DNA of 64,000 nt. It comes from Apostichopus japonicus (lineage: Eukaryota > Echinodermata > Holothuroidea > Aspidochirotida > Stichopodidae). Under the pieces are notes generated by a model. The model saw nothing but the letters and a program-made list of their open reading frames with translations, searched no databases and was not told the DNA's origin. The position numbers were made by a program, and so were the translations under genes. The stretch lies in contig NC_092574.1 of NCBI RefSeq assembly GCF_037975245.1, positions 1,134,001-1,198,000 on the forward strand. Reading direction: 5' to 3'. Positions 22,363 to 35,798 of the stretch are shown in pieces (position 1 is the first letter of the stretch; each line of letters starts with the position of its first letter).

Positions 22363-25300
22363 ATGGCAGGAAGAACTCGTTGCATTTTAAGTTTTTTACT
22401 TGGCCTGTGGGCTGTTACCTATGGTCAAAACTTATTTCAATTATCAACAAGCGATGTTCGAGATGCAGGAGAAGGCCGTATTCTTGTCAGGAACACTGGA
22501 ATAACGGTCAACTTTGGCAGAGAGCATGATGTTGATCCAAACAGCGAACTTGTTATTAATGTTCAACCTGGTGACAGTTGTAAGGTGGTCGTGTTACCCG
22601 AGCCTTTATCACAGATTCCAGGCAAGTTAACCCCATCCGAATTTCCATGCGACTTCGAACGAGGTGAGCTAACCTATGTTCATTTTGGTTCCAGGCTACC
22701 ACAGTTTGATCGTGTTAAAATGCAACTGCTCTATAGCACTGACTCGGAGTATTATATTATTCCATTTACCATGAACGTCCGTGTTAATACTAATGAACAG
22801 TTAGAAGTTGTAGTACGGGCTGAGGCACTGATTGTTGATGAACTCATGGGTGAGAGTGATCCAATCACAGGAAACAAATTAGAATTTGCCAGTGTTCGAG
22901 GGGATACAGGGGCTGAAAAAAGGTGCCAAATTACAATTTTGACGAAAATGTCAGGGCTTCCTCGATATGGCGAAGTTGTTAATTTAGAAGGCCAAATTGG
23001 AGAGCCAATAGAGTGTAATGATTTCTTGGGCCGAGGTGTGACATATAGACATACTGCTGACACAGCATCACCCCGTAGAGATTACATACCGGCTGTTGTT
23101 GAACTAATAGATGATGATGATAGTGTATCAGTGAGAGAATACTTTCAAATAATGGTTAGGATTGCTGATGGGGCTGCCAACACACCTCCAACTTTTGATA
23201 TTGCCAAGGCTATGTTTGTTCAAGAAATTGACCAGTTCATCATGACTGCCATTACCTCAGATGTAGTAGCCGCCACTGATTTTGAGACAGATGATAGAGA
23301 TGTAGTATTCAACATAACAACACCATTAGGCCCTGGTGAAGGTTACATTGTTAGCACAGATGATCGCAACCAGCCCATCAGTTCTTTTACCCAAGCAGAT
23401 GTTGAGGATCTTAAAATTGCTTACGTACCTCCTGCAGAAGATAGTGAGGAACAGAGAGTGTTTGAGGTTTTCCTTGAGGCAGTTGATTCAGAACTGCTTA
23501 CATCAGAGTCATCGTCGGTGATGTTTGTTGTGTACCCAAAGAACACCCTTGCACCTATCACCACCAGGAACACTGGCATCACCCTTTTTGAAGGTCAGTC
23601 TAGAGTTTTAAGACCAGATCTTAACCTTGAAATTTCTGATGAAGACAATTTAGATGATGTAATAATTGCTCCCATTGATGGCCTTAGACATGGAGAATTG
23701 AGGGTTAGGGGTGTGGTTCAGAAATTCTTTACCATACAAGATTTACAGAATGGTCATGTATCATACCATCATGATGGCACCGACACTTTCAGCGACAACA
23801 TCATCTTTAGAATGACTGACGGCCAGAACGAAGTTGAATTCCTGTTCCCTGTTACTATCATGTCACTTGACGACGAACCACCTATTGTTGATGTAAACAC
23901 TGGCATTTTAACTGACGAATCTGCGATTGTTCCAATTTCCAGTAATATTCTCAGTGCTACTGATATTGATAGTGAAGATACCTTAATCAGGTTCATCCTT
24001 GAACCTCCATATTCTACAGTTAGTGAGTTTGTTTTAAGGCAGCTTCAAAGGCCAAATGATCCTGAAAATTGGGTTCTAGTAGATGGAATATATGAGCAAA
24101 CAGTTACAGAATTCCACCTGTTCGACATTTTGCAAAATCGCCTCCATTACAAACACATTGGAGGTCACAACACTGAAGTTTACATGGACAGGATCCCATT
24201 CCGTGTTGCTGACAACAGTGAACCACCGAATCAATCCCCAACAGAGGTTTTCATTGCTAAAATTAGACCTGTGGACAATCAGCCTCCCTACCTGTACCCT
24301 GGTACAACTCTTGAAAAGACTGTGTATGAGTACGAGCAAACACCGATTATGAAGCCAACCCTTCGTTACACTGATCTTGACAGCAATGATAGGAACCTTT
24401 TATACATCATTACAATGGACCCCACCGACTTGAATGTTAACTCAGGACTTCCTTCTGCTGGTTTCCTTGTACATGTTGATAACCCCAATGAACCAGTCAC
24501 ATCTTTCACCCAGGGTATGATCAACCACTTGAAAATTGCTTACCAACCACCAAACAGGGAACTCGGAACAAATCCAAGAATGATCCAGTTCGGATTCATT
24601 GTATCAGATCCAGAGGGTAACCAAGCTGCACCCCAGACATACAACATACTGTTGCTACCAGTCGACAATAAACCTCCAACTGTGACAAATCCAGGTTTCT
24701 TCGTTCAGGAAAGGGCCAATGAAACCATGACTCCAATTCTCTTAATGGCATTTGATGAAGACACACCTAAAGAGGATCTTCAATTTATTCTACAGCAGGG
24801 TCCACGAGTTGGCACATTCCTTTTCAATGACCGCCCAGTGCAGCCAGGTGATACGTTTGGAATTGAGGATATCGAAAATGAAAGGCTGGTATATGTAAAC
24901 AGTGGGGCAGAGGAAACTGGTGATCGTATTTACCTTGAAGTTACTGATGGTATCCACTACATTCCAGTTGAAATACATATTGGTATTATCCCTATTGATG
25001 ATGAAGCACCAACAGTCCAACTGCCAGATGGTGCTCTTGGATCATATTTGGAAGTCTTAGAGCAGCAATCTAGTCTTATCACTTCTAACATTTTAAGTGC
25101 AACAGATGAGGATACAGAGGATCTGATGCTTACCTTCATTCTGGATAGGTTCCCATTGCATGGTCTGATTGAGAGAAATGGCATGGCTGTTGACCGATTT
25201 ACACAGAGAGACATCATCAATGGTTACATTAGATACAGGCATACTGGTGGTGAGATTGGCATGTCCAGTGTTCGTGACAACTTCAACCTTACTATTTCTG

Positions 25301-27367
25301 ACATGTCAGAAGACTTCATCGTTGGCGGCAATCGCATCACCGAAATTGAAGTTTTTGTCACTATCCTCCCCATGGACAATGTTGCTCCAACTGTTGTTAT
25401 CGAAGAGCCACTAGTGGTAGACGAAGGTTCTACGGTTCCTGTTACGTTTGATAACATCAACGTCACCGATGAAGATACCAACGATGATGATATTCTCTGC
25501 ACAATCATCTCGCCAACCCAGTATGGATATCTTGAAAACATATCACCAGCCCCAGGTTCTGAAAAGTCCAGAGCTGGCCAACCAATCACTGCCTTCCTTG
25601 TCCGTGATCTCAGACTTAACCACCTCAACTATGTCCAGACATTGCACCAAGGTATTGAACCAGACAGTGACATGTTCCAGTTTGAATGCTCTGATGGTAA
25701 CAGCCTATCTGGTCGAAAAATACTGAACATTGAAATTTTGTCTGAGAACGATGAGCCTCCAGAAATATTTACCAGACCGTTTATAGTGGAGGAAGGAGGA
25801 GAACTTGTAATTGATAACGCACTGTTATCTGCCACTGATGCAGATGAACCAAAAGATGAACTTCACTTTTATATCGTCAACCCACCAATCTATGGTCGTA
25901 TACTCTACGATGGTCCTGATAAAATCCCAGTGCTCAATTTCACTCTTGAGGCGATTGTAAATAATCTCCTGTCTTACGAGCATGATGGCTCAGAAACAAC
26001 AAGTGACTCCATGACTGTACTCTTGACTGATGGAAAGTATGATGTCACCAAAGAAATTCCCATTATCATTACACCTAAGGATGATGAGACACCAAGACTT
26101 TCTGTCAATGATGGACTCTGGCTTGATATAGGAGAGGAAAGCCTTATTACCAACAGAGATTTGCAAGCAACTGATTTAGATTCACCAGACTCGAATCTCA
26201 CGTTCATTGTTCGTTACCTGCCAGAGTTTGGTCTTCTTCAACGTTTGGACAAACTTGACACAAGTGTTGTAGCAGAAAACTTGACTATTGGCTCTAGTTT
26301 CACACAGTGGGAGATTGACAACCAACGCATTCGATTTGTTCATACTGGCACATCTGGTGGACGGGACAAGATTAAATTTGATGTGACTGATGGTGAGAAC
26401 GCATTAATTGATCGTTATTTCCACATTACCATCAATGATGCAGATAACGTATACCCAGATGTCATCAACACTGGCGTGGAACTTCCAGAAGGTGGGCGTG
26501 TCACCCTTACAACTGATGTCCTGACAACCACAGATCTTAACAGTCCAGATGAGAACCTTTTGTTTACTATTACTAATCCACCAATCAAAGGCCATCTTGA
26601 AAGCACCGACAATCCAGGAGTTGCCATCACATCTTTCACCCAGCTTGAACTTGCTGGAAACAAGATTGTGTATGTTCACACTAGCCCAGATGAGATGAAA
26701 ATGGACAGCTTCCAATTCCAGGTCACTGATGGTCTTAACGTTGTTGTTCGTACCTTCAGAATTTCCCTCAGTGAAGTGGACAACCAATACCCAGTTGTAT
26801 CCTACCAATCCCTTGTCTTGAAGGAGGGTAGGAACAAACTTATCACCCCCTTCGAGCTCAGCATCAATGACATGGATACTCCAGACCCATCAAGCCTGGT
26901 GTTCACTGTCACCCAGCTCCCAGTCCATGGTGAATTACTTTACAACAACACTGGGTCAGTGATTTCTTTCACCATGGAGGATGTGTACAACAACCTCATC
27001 AGTTACCAACATGATGGATCTGAGACAAGTGTGGACAGCTTCTCCTTCACGGTATCCGATGGTACCCACAACAAGTTTCATGTGTACCCTGATACTGATA
27101 CACTCACCCAACAACCACAAAAGGTGCCCATTAGGATCTTTGCTGTGGACAATGGTATGCCTCAGATGGTCATCAACAGAGGTGCGCCAACCCTCATGGT
27201 GCTCAACACTGGAGAACTGGGCTTCATGATCACCAACAAATTTTTGCGAGCCGAGGACAGGGACAGTGAGGATGACAGTCTCACCTACACCATCACCATC
27301 CCACCGGAGTATGGCTACCTCGTCAGTGTCAACATGGGAAATGTCACCATCACCAACTTTACTCAAG
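22363..27367 (+). CDS. FREM2: FRAS1-related extracellular matrix protein (FREM2/ECM3 type), exon 1
   Basis: Giant first coding exon: 1668 codons plus one base, ending at donor AAG|GTAAGT (phase 1). Residues 1-21 are a signal peptide ending in TYG. An N-terminal domain (to about 272) has cysteines at 73, 96, 188 and 218 and an RGD at 179-181. CSPG (NG2-like, cadherin-related) repeats follow, starting near 274, 398, 507, 642, 772, 883, 1009, 1132, 1244, 1365, 1477 and 1600. Most show a D-x-D calcium-type motif after an S/T-A-T-D, a central F-T-Q, and a closing D-N/D-x-x-P. Repeat 12 is cut after its F-T-Q. The start has G at -3 and +4. Twelve CSPG repeats behind a bare N-terminus, without VWC/furin modules, fit FREM rather than FRAS1. 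Vertebrate FREM2 and FREM3 also have a giant first exon. Known role: matrix under epithelia; sea urchin ECM3 fibres lie along mesenchyme migration paths. FREM3-like or FREM1-like assignment remains possible. Confidence 0.95.
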
Positions 27368-30300
27368 GTAAGTGGAACTTCACTTTTGCATTTCACATCA
27401 TTTCATTTTAAGAGCCACTTAAACTTGTTTCTAGAAGTCATTTTGATAGCTTAAACTGAAGGAGCACAACAAATGGCTGAACTGATCTATATGGGTAAAT
27501 TTATTTGTATGCTTTTCACTACAATTTTATGCAATTTTGACACAGTTTTGTTGTAAATATGTCAAATAAAAACAAAGCATAAGGAAGACATGGCAACTTT
27601 CATGATCACAGTATTGGCCCAAAAGTTTAGGATGCTAAATGTATTGTTAACGTTACTTTGTCCTGAACTATGGTTTTGTGACTCATTCGACGTCACACGC
27701 AATCAGCCAGGCTAAATTAAAATGTTAATTGTCTCAGTGAACATCATTTTTATGTCTAGTATATTCAGTGGCAATTGTCACATATTTTGCAAACCATTCA
27801 CATGCTAAGCATGGCATTTAGGGACCTATAGAAACGTAGAATTTAAGTGTCTCCTGACTGAAATGTTGTAATAAATGGTGCTTGATTATATGAAAATCAT
27901 TTCTCTTATGATTAGTTAAGTACTTTTGTGTTTCCAAAGGGTAGGCTCATTTTCATGTACTTCATTTTTGATAGCAGCCATGCAAACTGTTCCAAAGGCA
28001 GATGAGACCCTGCCTCTAGGTGTTATGATCATGTCATATTTCATTCTGTAATGAAGAAAAGATTCGTTCTTCTAAATTTGTTAATTTGTGAGTCAGTGTC
28101 ATAAAACTAAAGACTTAGGCAGAATATCTTAGCTCTATTGCATTCACAAGGATTGCTGTGTAGGAATGAAACTATTCAGGGATGTACATGGAGGAATAAA
28201 TGTTTAATGGTTTAATCTGAAGCTAATATGCGATGGTAGCTATCTTACTAATTAGTGTGTCTTTGTCTGCAACGTTAGCAAACCTTTGCAGTAATCAAGT
28301 TAATGACTACTGTGCATTTGATACGAAAAACTGATAGCAAGAATGTCATTTAATGAAAGAATAATTTATTATGTACCAGAAAACAATGTCTTTGTGACAG
28401 CTAACTTTAGTAGACGTATTATGCCAGGTGACAATGATCATTAAAATGTCTCAAAGCATTGTAAGGTGCCTGTAAACATTAACATCTCAGCACTTAAAGT
28501 GAAGATTAAATATGTATTTAACCAATCAGATTTATGGTGTAGGGACTGAATGTTGATGAATGTAACAAGCTCAGCTTATCCTTTTAGACCTATTAATGGG
28601 AGAACGCGAGGACACAGTTCGCGCGCAGCCGTTTCAAGTTACATTACTTTGCTCGAAAGTTGTTCCATGGTGTACACAAACATTGATGATGTTAATTGTT
28701 AATGTCAGCGTATTCGATGTGAAAGATTTCTAGTACTGTAAGTTAATCTTAAACGGACTCTTTTATCGACTTGTAAAATGTCCATGTGAAAAAACTAGAG
28801 CTAGTTAAAGTATATGCAGTTATGTAGTTTAGAGAAGAAGGAAGACATGGAAAAGCTTCTGGCAAATTCTGTGTCGCCTGATCCGAGGGAACGAATTATA
28901 TACAATAATACATGTTCAAATTGATAGTATTCTCTTTAACTCTGTACTTATTACAAACTAGGATTGATCCATCAAGAGGACTTAAACCTGAGCTAGTTAA
29001 TGCAGAAGCAAAAGGTGATTGTTTGACTGAAGATAGCAGTGCTACCCTGGAAATATTCAAGTTTCATAGAGCTATGTCTCAAAACCCATGCATAATCTAA
29101 ACAATTGAGTAAAATCAATTTCAGATGGTAATCCCTGGGTCGTTAATCCCTTGTGAATAACATGTGACTAGCATGTTACCCCCTTAAAGGATCAACAATA
29201 GGTAGACGGACCCTGTAAAAGCAGAATGTGCTACATCAACGACATGAGTATTTAATATATAATTGTATCGATGTTCAATTGTTTGTTTGGTGCTCTTGAT
29301 CTGGATCGACCGGTTGGAATTGTTGTCAGACCTGCCTAACTTCTTAATCAATAACATTACATATGTTGGACAAGCTTTGTCGCATGGCTGAATCGCAAAA
29401 ATCAATGAAGAAGAATTGTCCTGATGGTTGCTTTCTGTACAGAAATATCCTTATAAAGAAACCAGCTACTGGTATTCTAAAGAACATTTTGTGCCACGAT
29501 GTCCACAAAGATACTGTTTGATCCGACTCAAGTCTTGTACTTTATTGAATTACTTTGGTAGGACCATGTTTTGAATAGTACTTGGATCAATTTTTTTCAC
29601 CAGACCAAAATACAATGAGAGATGTCCAGACTAAAACTTTCCTGTGAAGCAAATATAGAGTCAGATTTGTTCAGCAGGATACATGTCAGCTCCAAGATTT
29701 TTGTTGATTATATTTGGACCTGCATTCCCTTTATTAGCAATGCCAGGGACCTGCAAAGGAAAATTAAAGGAAACCTCGGCTGACATTTACAGAAATGAAA
29801 TCAGTCTTTGTTGCAACTCGGGGAAAAATTTATGTGATTGAGTACCTTCCCATTTTCCCCAACAGTTCAGTTAACACTAGTCATCAATTTTCAAAAGTGA
29901 TGCATTATTGCCATATTTATGAACGAAGCGTCGTGTACCTTAATTCTTAGCTGTACATACGGAACAAATTAAGTACCCACTGTTAACAGGTAGTCCCCAC
30001 TGCCACAGCAAGGTCACATACATACAGAGAACCCAAGCAGAGCTTGTAACAAAAAGTCTTTCTACATTTGGCAGTATTGTCTTGTCTTTTATGATGCAGA
30101 CATAGGAATGGGGAGTGGAGTCGTTTCAGTTGACTGGGTCTATTGTGACACCCTGTGAATAGGAGTGGAGGGTGCCTAAGCAAGCCTGATACCATTGCAT
30201 TTTGTGGTTGCCTCACACCCGTTTTCAGGGAGTGTTCAAGGTGCCATCCGGTGGGTTAGCTAGCTGAACATGTCATCAGGAAAGCAATTCTGTTTCCAAG

Positions 30301-32791
30301 ATTGAACTTTTCAGGGAAAGGGGCCAATAGGAGGGGGAAGGAAGAGAGATGTTAACTTATGGGGAGGGATGTTAACTTACGTAATGGGTATTGTGATTTA
30401 CATATATATGTATCATTCCTTGAAGTAGATGTTGTGTGATCTGAAGATTATATATCTCATCAAATGTTAAAGGCTAACAGGAATCGTGGAACAATTTAGG
30501 AGGGCCTTTGAATATATACTTTTTGGGCTCCACTATAGCTTTCGTGTGGAGTTATTGGTTACATGGTAGGGGAATAGGAATAGATATCGGACCTGGCATG
30601 TCGTTAGAAACTAGCTGCATTAGATCTAGGTACTGTATATGTAGATCATTTTTGATTGACCCTAAATGTGAAATGAGCATTAAAACAGATACTTCATTGT
30701 TTTAAACCTGTTTGGTTCACTGTTGTGTAATGGCATATCTCCAGTGACCTTTTCTCTCTGTAAGAAAAGAGCTTCTTCAGCATGAATTATTGCATATATC
30801 AAGTTTATGGGGGAAGACATGGCTTGTTGGCTTGGATGTGACTACTGAGATAAATAGGAATCAAAGGTCATGATCCCAGTGAAGTAGAAAGTAAAAAAAA
30901 AATATTCAAGTTGGTAAGGTGGAATGTGGAGAGACCATTTAATTATAATGGGTGTGTTTCGATCAATTTCTTTTCACATGTGGCATAGTTACAGTAGTCT
31001 TCAAGTTTGAAGTTTATACTACGTAGAGGTTCCTTGAACTCAAGTCACAAATTCTGTTTCTGCAAGCACCTTATCTTTCCTTCAATAGCACAGTTTGGTA
31101 CCGACCAGATTGTTGAAAATTCAGCTGCAGTTTTAAGGTGTCCGCAGGATGTCTGCTTGTGGTATGAACATTCTTTAGGGGTAGGTTAGCAGGGATTACC
31201 ACGACCACTAATGAGCCCCAATCAAACCTGTTTGCCAAGAGTCCTTTAATGGTTTTGATTGTCAACCACACTGAATAGTAACTATTCATTCTACCATAAT
31301 GCTGCTGATCTTAATTGACTGATGATTTGAAGTTATCTCTGGTAAAAAACCAAGCTGTGAATACAACACAATTGCAGGAGTTGACCTTTTAAGTTCTACC
31401 CTTCTGTTCAAGTGGCCAAGTTGTCTGGAGAAGGTGAAGAACAAAATTGTCCTCTTGTGATAGTTCCTGTTGGTTGCCGCCAGTATGAAAAGATGGTTTT
31501 AGGATTATCACAAGTGGAAAGGTTTATAGGGCTTATTTTGACTTGTACTTAGCATCAATACTCTAAATTGCTGTGTGCTCTGGAAATAAGTTAGTCATTA
31601 GGTATATTACTTTTGTGGCATGACCGACATAGAAAGTATGAGAAAAGCAATAATAATTCAGAACATAACTAGTTGCTATACAGTCATTGGGCAAATAACA
31701 CAATAATTACAACAACAATATTGATAGAGATAAAAGACAAATATGGTGGTTCACGATGGTGTGGCTAAGATTAAACTGCATCCACCAACGGCCTTTAGTC
31801 CTTCCGTTCATGCGGTTATACTATCTTTGACTTTCAAAACCACAGGAGTGGGGAAAAGGCAAAGCTGTATGATATGGATCACTACCTCTTGTGCAAAGAC
31901 CTGGAATGCTGTTAAGGAGTGGTATCTTTTACTGTTGAAAAATCAGTTTTATTGGAGAATCAGTTACCAGTTTGACTAACCCAAATAATAATAGCATAAT
32001 ATAGCAATACAAAGTAATCTAGTGGAAGTTAATTAAATCAAAAGTAGAACTTAAGGTCTTTACGATTTAGTGTATATTGTTCATAACAGATTGAGTGCCC
32101 ATTAATTACAGAGGAGTTAAACAACCATGGTGAGTCTATTTACTGAGCCACATAGTAATGTGAACAACTGAACATGCAGGAAAAGGGGTGTGGTCAGAAA
32201 GTGTGAGTGGGGGGGGGGGGAGGGGTTGCAGAAGGTTAAGTTCAGGCATGTAGATCTGTGTACATAGTCAATAGTTAAAATGATCTAGCATAATAATATG
32301 TTGTCAAAGTAATGACTTTGTTAGAAATTTGAGCTCTACTCAGGAAGTGAGTGCACTAACTCTTTTAGACAGAAAGGTTATTGAACGAAAGAACTGAAAA
32401 CATCTTCGGTGCTTAAAAGTGCCAAATTACCATGTTGATGAATCTAGTTATAACCATAAAGTTCATGCGGAATTCCAAAAGTGCCATATGCATCCTGTAC
32501 AACTTTGTCTTTCCTCTAAAGGTACTTAATATTTCACTTGACTGTCAGTCTAAGCCAGCTGTCTCTTTTGGAGGGGAGCATATGTCATCCAGATTGCTTA
32601 ATTGCATTGACACAGGCAGTGAATAACCAAAATGTTGAAAGCCCTTTGAAATCATTAAAGTCACAGAGACTTGGAAGATTGGCTTTGCTGCACACCACTG
32701 GAAGGGAGCATTAACCTCTGTAGGATTTTGTGAAGTAACTTGGTGGTGACATTGTAGGAAACCATGACAATGAGGTGCTCCATACAGCTTG

Positions 32792-32887
32792 CATATTAAC
32801 TGAGAGGTGTTCCTTACACCCTACATATTAACTGAGAGGTGTTCCTTACACCCTACCTATTAATTGAGAGGTGTTCCATTAACCCTA
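32792..32887. repeat. 32-bp tandem repeat, three copies
   Basis: The unit CATATTAACTGAGAGGTGTT plus TCCTTACACCCTA-type tail begins at 32792, 32824 and 32856, with the last copy diverged. It is intronic and non-coding. Confidence 0.9.
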
Positions 32888-33803
32888 CCTAACATTCCCT
32901 TCCCTTGTAAAAGTATGTTGATTTGATAGAGAGTGGCAGTGTCTTGACTTTAAAAAGGGTGCAGTGGAAATTGCGCTGTTAAAGACAACGGCAATGAATG
33001 GCAAAGGCTGAGAATATTCTGACCTTGGTAATTGAAGGTGTCATTGTCTCAAAACTAACTATAGTATGATCAATCTTTGGGGCGCTGTTTCTGCTCAATG
33101 TTTGCCATGAAAAGTTACAGGTCACTTGTTTTTATTTTTCTATGGAAAGTTGGATAGGTTGTTATATTATATGGTGGTTGTGAAATAATAATGGTTACCA
33201 AGGAATAAAGTATATTTAGCCGAAAAATGGATAATTGTGCATGCAAGTTGTAATAAACAATACAAATAAGTATAGTAGTTATAAACCAAAGGAACAGAAT
33301 GAATGGAGTTGGGGGAGTTTAATTTTAACAAAGCTATCAGATCCAGTCAAGTTATACTTTACTGTATACTTTGTCTGTCCCACACATGACAGTTCTTTAA
33401 CCCACATGGTTTCTAAGTGTGACCTTTGACTCTAGTTGAGTTGTGTGACCAGTTTGTAAACATTCAATTTGGTAGCTGTGCATGCCTGATTCTGTAGCTT
33501 CTGTTTACACGGTAAGGGACTAAGGATCGAACTGAGCTGAGTCGAACAATCTGAATGTAATCAACTTTAATATTGCCCAGTGTAAAACAAAGTGCTAAGT
33601 TTCTGTATCGTTAGTATACAAGTATAGACAAGAAACAGATTTTGCCCCAAACTTTTGGTGGATTTATTCATAGAGGTTCTGGCTAGCTGAAAAATATGGG
33701 TTGTGAGGATCGTGTAGCAGTAATCCTGCACCCCCCTCCCCTCTTCAGAAGTCTTCGGGGTTGTGAAGGGGGCACATTCAGCTTCAAACACATGTTGCTC
33801 TAG

Positions 33804-33950
33804 CTCATCCAATCAGTGGTCTCATTTGAGCGTGAATTAACCTCTACACATCTCTGATAGGATAGCTGACCTAACCACTCATCCAATCAGTGGTCTCATT
33901 TGAGCATGAATTAACCTCTACACATCTCTGATACGATAGCTGATCTAACC
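33804..33950. repeat. 74-bp tandem duplication, two copies
   Basis: CTCATCCAATCAGTGGTCTC begins at 33804 and again at 33878. The two 74-bp copies are nearly identical (scattered single-base changes such as GCGTG/GCATG and GATAGG/GATACG), which indicates a fairly recent duplication inside intron 1. Confidence 0.92.
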
Positions 33951-35768
33951 AGTTTCATTTGTCTGACATGTAACAACCTCTGTGATAAAAGGAAACAGCT
34001 GGTCTCATGTGTGTCTGGATGGAGTTGAAGATGGTGTGTGCTCTCAGCTTCAAGCATTAAAGGCACATTTTAAAGTTTTGTTCTATCTTTACCAGAAACG
34101 ACCTGATAGTTGCGTAAGAAATATGTCAATATTTATTAACCACTAATAACATAAAGTAAAGAGTAGCCTTGTATTAGGTAACTAGTGAGTGAGCAGTGAA
34201 TAATAAAATCCAACATTTGATCCCCCAAGCATATTTCATGTATGTTATTAATCACATTAATCATGTTTAATGTGTTAATATTTCGTGCTTAATGTGTGTT
34301 AATCACATGTTAATTTTGGCAAGCTGGAAACTGGCAAATTATTCAGATCTACTTCATTACAGTTGAATGAAAGAAGAACAGTCAAATTTTTAACCAACAT
34401 AAGTTTGAGAATTTAGCATTGAAAACTTCAACTTAACAGCTGCTTTAAGCAACTATTTTGTTTGAAGAGGTCTACTACATGAATATATTTATTAAACAAA
34501 GTGATCTCTTATGAAAGTACAACCAACCCCCCCCAAAAAAAAAAAACGTGCTTGTTTGCCTAGCAAACCTAATGTGTGCATTAAATTGGTATGTCATTTC
34601 TGAAGCTGTGATATTTTTAGATTCAGTTAAACATTAAATCATTGATGTTCCCTGTTGACTTCCTTTCAAAGGTCTGTTCCACAGTACTTAAAATGTGTCT
34701 AGAGAGAATGTGGATATTCATGGCAGACACCGGTCAGATTTAGGGTCTTAAGGTCAAAAATTGAAAATATTGCCCCTCCCCCCTCAAACCTAATATCTGA
34801 AACGAATGTGGGGCAATATATCTACATAGTAGAAATTATGCCAGTCAGACACTGGGTTCCTTTTATTCTTTCTTGTGCCCAAACCAATATTTTTTGCTAT
34901 TTGATCCCATTCTGCCGATTAAGTCAACAAGTACTGCAAAGGTATTTGGAGGTGTGAAACCAAGTTGTTTATCAGTCAATGCCTAACGGTGTCTAGAGCC
35001 ATGGTAACAAAGCCAATTTTAAGCATTCTTTAATCCTAACAAAAGCGCTTTATAGACTGCAATGGATGGCAGCCTAAAGGTGCTGAATTAAACTTGCTAA
35101 TATGCCAAAAGGCCCTGTAATAATGAGCTGTAAGGTAAACACTTTATGGCATTTGCTTTGCCGCCAACATAGAATTAAAAGAAAGTGTGTGGATCTCTAG
35201 CGGGCTACCCAAAAGTGAAGCCATGGACTGTGAATAACCTAAGTTGTTTAATGCCGTGGGATGTGCTGCATTTAAATGTTATCAGTTATAAACCATAGTC
35301 CACTTTCTGAGTATATTAAAGTGCAAAATGTGCATTTCGCTTACAATTAGTGCTTAACATGAAGATCTGAAGTTATTTGAAGCACCTGAATCTTGGACAG
35401 TAGGTTCAATTATATAAAGTTACATGAACATAGCTTTGTCTTAAACAAAGTTACAGAATGTTCCTTTAGACCTAGTTTGGAATTCTTCTTTAGGCTTAAA
35501 CTGATGATGATATGGCTCCTCGGCCTGCTCAACTAGATTCACAAGCCTAACTGTGAGAGGTGACACTTCATTTTCAAAATTCTGATTACTCATTCTCAAC
35601 CAAAACATATTCTTTAACTACATGTAGATAGCAGAGCAGTACCCCCATATGACATTCAACAACATTTTCTATACAAGTTTATAATTTACATTGTAAACAT
35701 GTAGTTTGAGGTCAGTAGTCATATTGCTCTTTGTTGCATCTGAGCAGCTGACCCAAATAGGTATATTA

Positions 35769-35798
35769 ACAATAATAATAATAATAATAATAATAATG
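35769..35798. repeat. (AAT)n microsatellite
   Basis: About nine AAT units, followed by GTAGATTGATATAGCGC. That tail resembles the ends of AAT-tailed dispersed repeats common in marine invertebrates, so it may mark a retroposed fragment, but the body is not recognisable. Confidence 0.8.

Noticed and set aside
24076-24339. Antisense open frames opposite exon 1 (for example here, 25224-25628 and 26956-27396)
   Set aside because: They are shadows of the long coding exon, with no independent support.
27368-27411. Last 14 codons of the 1682-codon open frame as part of the protein
   Set aside because: They follow a consensus donor (AAG|GTAAGT), leave the CSPG pattern abruptly, and exon 2 restores the repeat in the correct phase.
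28912-29100. 62-codon frame with a hydrophobic, signal-like start near the CpG cluster at 28.6 kb
   Set aside because: Short, with no family resemblance; proximity to the CpG cluster alone does not support a gene.
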